The notes under the pieces are model-generated. The model was not told the origin of the DNA. It ran no database searches and was given only the letters and a program-made list of their open reading frames with translations. The translations under genes were made by a program, and so were the position numbers. Shown piece by piece: positions 24,472-27,277 of a stretch of DNA of 27,277 nucleotides. The number at the start of each line of letters is the position of its first letter. The first letter of the stretch is position 1. This DNA is from Hyphochytrium catenoides (lineage: Eukaryota; Sar; Hyphochytriomycetes; Hyphochytriales; Hyphochytriaceae), in the NCBI GenBank assembly GCA_900088475.1, contig FLMG01000107.1, forward strand, positions 1 to 27,277, in the 5' to 3' direction.

Positions 24472-27116
24472 TTAGCAACTGTCTCCAGGAGAGCGGAGCC
24501 AAAAAGCCTTACTGATGTTGGGAGCAGCTGTCTTGGTCCTGTCATCTTCCGCCGTACTTTCTGTCTCGCGGGGTGCTGTAGGTCTCCCGCGCGTTTCCCT
24601 ATCAAGCAGCTTTGACCATTGACAGCACTCTTGGCCATAAGTAGGTTCCACTGGTATATTCGCCACGTGCCCTCTGCAACAAGGGATAGAAGGGAGCCAA
24701 GTGAGGATGGCAAGATGGAGCAGAGAAAGAGGCAGAAGCACGCATAGGACGATTAAAGGACAGACAGGAGAGGTCATAGGACACGGCAGCAGGAAACAGC
24801 GGCAAGATTCAGGGACAGGGGGGATGAAGAAAAAGAGGAGAGGCATAAAAGCAACGACTAGTGCAAGAAACAAAAAGGAAAGTAAGGGGTAAGTGGCGTG
24901 AAAGGTTAAGCGGCACACAGCTCACCATTGTAGGAAGACAAAGCCCGGTGCATAGCCTCCACGGCTTCCTCCGATTGCTTAGGATCACAAGAATCTGGGA
25001 TGATTATTAGATGCTCAGTCTCATTCGACACATCCGTTTCTTCTTTCTTCAACGACAAAGAGGTTTCTTTCGTTGGCAGCGGCTTGTCATGTGGCAGCCC
25101 TCCTGCAAGGTTCGCACCATTTTGTTCCATCTTCTCCGTCAAGTCATACTGCATTGCTAAGCAAAGAAGACGTGATCACAAGAGGCAGCAGCAAAACACA
25201 GCAACAAAGTCCAATTGAGCCAAACGGGTGACAGCTAACGCCAAACACCGACGTCAACAAGCATACCATTTTCCTTATCATCTGCAACATCAGGATTGGC
25301 CCGTGCGCTGTCATGCTTGCGCTTGCCTTTTGTGGGCCTTTCGTTCTCTTGCCGAAACTCTAAGACGTGTGGGTCAGCAGCACCACATTCGCGAGCAAGC
25401 CGTACAACTACAAGGTAGCAGGCGTTAGGAGATCACTGTCATATCTTAGCTCTTGTCCGCACTTTCGCTTCGAACAATTTCGCTAAAGGTCCATTCTTCC
25501 GCAGCTTCTACATCCCGCGGTTTATTTCTCAGTTTGTTCCTTCCCTTCGCTTACCGACCGCTTGGACTTCTCCCTCATAAGCGCTGCACGAATGCAGTTA
25601 CCTACCTTTGTCTGAAGGCAATGTCCCCTTCTCGAATGCTAGTGGGATGCTGGGGGCGTCCATCGATTTGGCGAAGGCAACTGCCTTCCGGAAAGAAGAA
25701 GTCCTGTGGCTAATGCCCAGACGCTTATAGTTGTCACTGAACGAGCACACTTTTGAGCAGTCCACCCAGGTCCTAAGAGCCGGAGTAACTGTCAGAGTGT
25801 GCTAACAAAGAATACTATGTCCAAGAAGCAGCACTGAAGAAGTAGAGCTTGTACGGAGAGATAAAGACCAACAAGGAGGTCTTCGTTGGCCAGGAAAGGC
25901 CGTTTCGAGGTGAGAACGGACACTACACCGCGACAAGTATATCACGAGCTACGCAAAGCCGATACTAAGAGACAAAGAGAAGGCAGGGTAAAGACTGTTA
26001 GTGTGCACTATAGTTGCTTACTGGCTGATCTTGAGCTTGCCACTCATAGCTTGGTCAATAAACTTTACGAACAGGCGTCTCTCCTCAGCTAAACTAGCAG
26101 CTCCCCGCTCATCTTCGGGAAGGCGAAGGGTTACCTGTGTTATATCATAGTTCCGAGTTTTGGTTAAAGAGATCGCGAAGAGGAAGACAAAGCTAGACGA
26201 TGACGAACGAGGACTTAGAGAAAGAAGTCTGGAAATGCCAACGGAGAGAAAGGAGGAGGAACAGAGAGGGGAGGAGAGTGGGGGCGCGAGAGAGAGAGAT
26301 GGGAGGTGGGGAGAGAGAGAATAGGATTGAAGGGAGAGAGACACGAGGGAGAGAGAGAAGAGGGAGAAAAGGGCATCGGGGCTTTCTTCTCAGTTGTAAT
26401 AAGTGGGTAGACTGGAGTGGGTAGACTGAGTGGGATCACCGAATGGAACATACGAGAATGTAAGATGGAGGAAAGTGTAAGTGAGAGGGAAAGACCTGTC
26501 ACTCACCAGGCCTGGCCACCAGGGGAACCTCTCAAGCTTCGCCCAGCATTTGACGAAAATGGTGTGGGAGTTAAGTGGTGCGATGCGATTGGAGCCGCGG
26601 TCTAGCCATTCATTCCACTTCTCGTCCCATCCATCGTAAGCAATGTACACCTGAGCATGGTGACAAACGTTACATAAGCAGAGGCACGAACACGGAAGTT
26701 GAGAACACTCCCAGACGTAAGGATTCTTCTTGAGCTTTTACTGACAAGGTTCGTCTTTTCTCTTTCTCGGGTTCATTGCCTTCTGATGGACTCTTCCCAA
26801 CACTTCATCTCTCGTTTCCGGCGATCGCCTTGCTCACATCGTGTTTGGACTTCTGCGCTCTCACTCTTCCTCGCTCTCCGCACCCTCTCCTCTTTGCATT
26901 TAAGAGGCAGCTCTTCATAGCGTTACCTATTTCTTTCCTCTACTGTTCTCTGCTTTTCGATATTTAATGGCTTTCCTCATCTCTTTGTTGCTCCCATCTT
27001 GCTGAGAGATTCCCCACTCCGCTTCCCACCTTCTCTTTCGTAGCTTTGAGTATCTTAGCGGTGTTCCATATCCCGTCTGTATCCAAAGCATCCACCCGCG
27101 ACCCCACAGTGAACAT
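24472..27116 (-). CDS. chromo-barrel plus PWWP domain protein (putative histone-methyl-lysine reader)
   Basis: Likely nuclear chromatin reader. Seven exons: 27116-27030, 26650-26507, 26134-26022, 25736-25606, 25407-25267, 25156-24926, 24671-24472; 1,047 nt, 348 aa. Residues 1-55 form a chromo-barrel (Tudor-knot) of the MRG15/MSL3/Esa1 kind: VGSRVDALDTDGIWNTAKIL, then YIAYDGWDEKWNEWL. Tyr34, Trp37 and Trp41 sit where MRG15 has its aromatic cage. About 15 residues later a PWWP domain begins (residues about 60-145): VKCWAKLERFPWWPGL, then LFVKFID and a helical end with SFRKAVAFAKSM. The remainder (about 170-348) is charged, Glu/Lys/Thr-rich and probably disordered, with no recognised domain. I know no named protein with this order. 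The first four exons are well supported by domain fit. The last exon is uncertain: acceptor CAGAG is used because it keeps an acidic frame, whereas CAG two bases earlier gives another frame that stops at 24468, and a GTAAGG within the exon could be a further donor. Confidence 0.84.
26403..26428. repeat. short direct repeat in an intron of the chromo-barrel-PWWP gene
   Basis: GTGGGTAGACT occurs twice, 15 nt apart, within the intron at 26135-26506. That intron also contains a GA-rich tract on the plus strand (about 26230-26370), meaning CT-rich on the sense strand. Confidence 0.7.
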
Positions 27117-27277
27117 TTTGACTAATAAGAGGTCAATGAACGACGAGGGAGATATGATATGGCAGTAGAGTTAGTATGAGGAGAGATGGAGAAGAGGAAA
27201 GAGTTAGATGCATAAGGAGAGGAAGCAACTAGGATAACAGATTAACAAGCAGAGGAGTTGAGCGTTCCTTAAGAGTT

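Overview
This window comes from the nuclear genome of an intron-rich, gene-dense microbial eukaryote. Seven protein-coding genes can be reconstructed by joining exons at GT...AG boundaries. They contain about 63 introns, and in every gene the summed exon length is an exact multiple of three. The gene content points to a free-living-type protist: a complete homoserine dehydrogenase, which animals lack, together with spindle-checkpoint, exocyst, chromatin-reader and acetoacetate-metabolism genes. I cannot assign a lineage from sequence alone. I saw no tRNA, rRNA, CRISPR array or mobile element.

Layout: (1) 321-4346 (+), a MadBub-type spindle checkpoint kinase in 16 exons. It has KEN boxes, TPRs, an ABBA-KEN-ABBA cassette, a GLEBS motif, a CD1 motif and a kinase domain that looks intact. 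(2) 4704-7000 (-), a prokaryotic-looking homoserine dehydrogenase in 8 exons. (3) 7756-13257 (-), an exocyst Exo84 protein in 14 exons with an unexpected N-terminal PH-DEP module. (4) 14472-16287 (+), a PHOSPHO-type HAD phosphatase in 5 exons. (5) 16565-20005 (-), acetoacetyl-CoA synthetase in 7 exons. (6) 20728-24006 (+), acetyl-CoA C-acetyltransferase (thiolase) in 13 exons. (7) 24472-27116 (-), a chromo-barrel plus PWWP chromatin reader in 7 exons. A possible partial minus-strand exon lies at the left edge. An assembly gap of 53 N sits inside a long CT-repeat at 13945-14230.

Functional links: AACS and the thiolase are head to head over a 722-bp spacer and catalyse successive steps (acetoacetate to acetoacetyl-CoA to acetyl-CoA), so co-regulation is a natural hypothesis. 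EXO84 and the phosphatase are also divergent, sharing the CT-rich spacer. The other genes show no obvious pathway link.

The most unusual items are the PH-DEP-Exo84 architecture, supported by one exon that carries both the end of DEP and the start of the Exo84 domain; the tandem chromo-barrel/PWWP reader; four ABBA-like motifs in MadBub; and a sharp difference in intron size between MadBub (46-73 nt) and the six other genes (mostly 60-400 nt).
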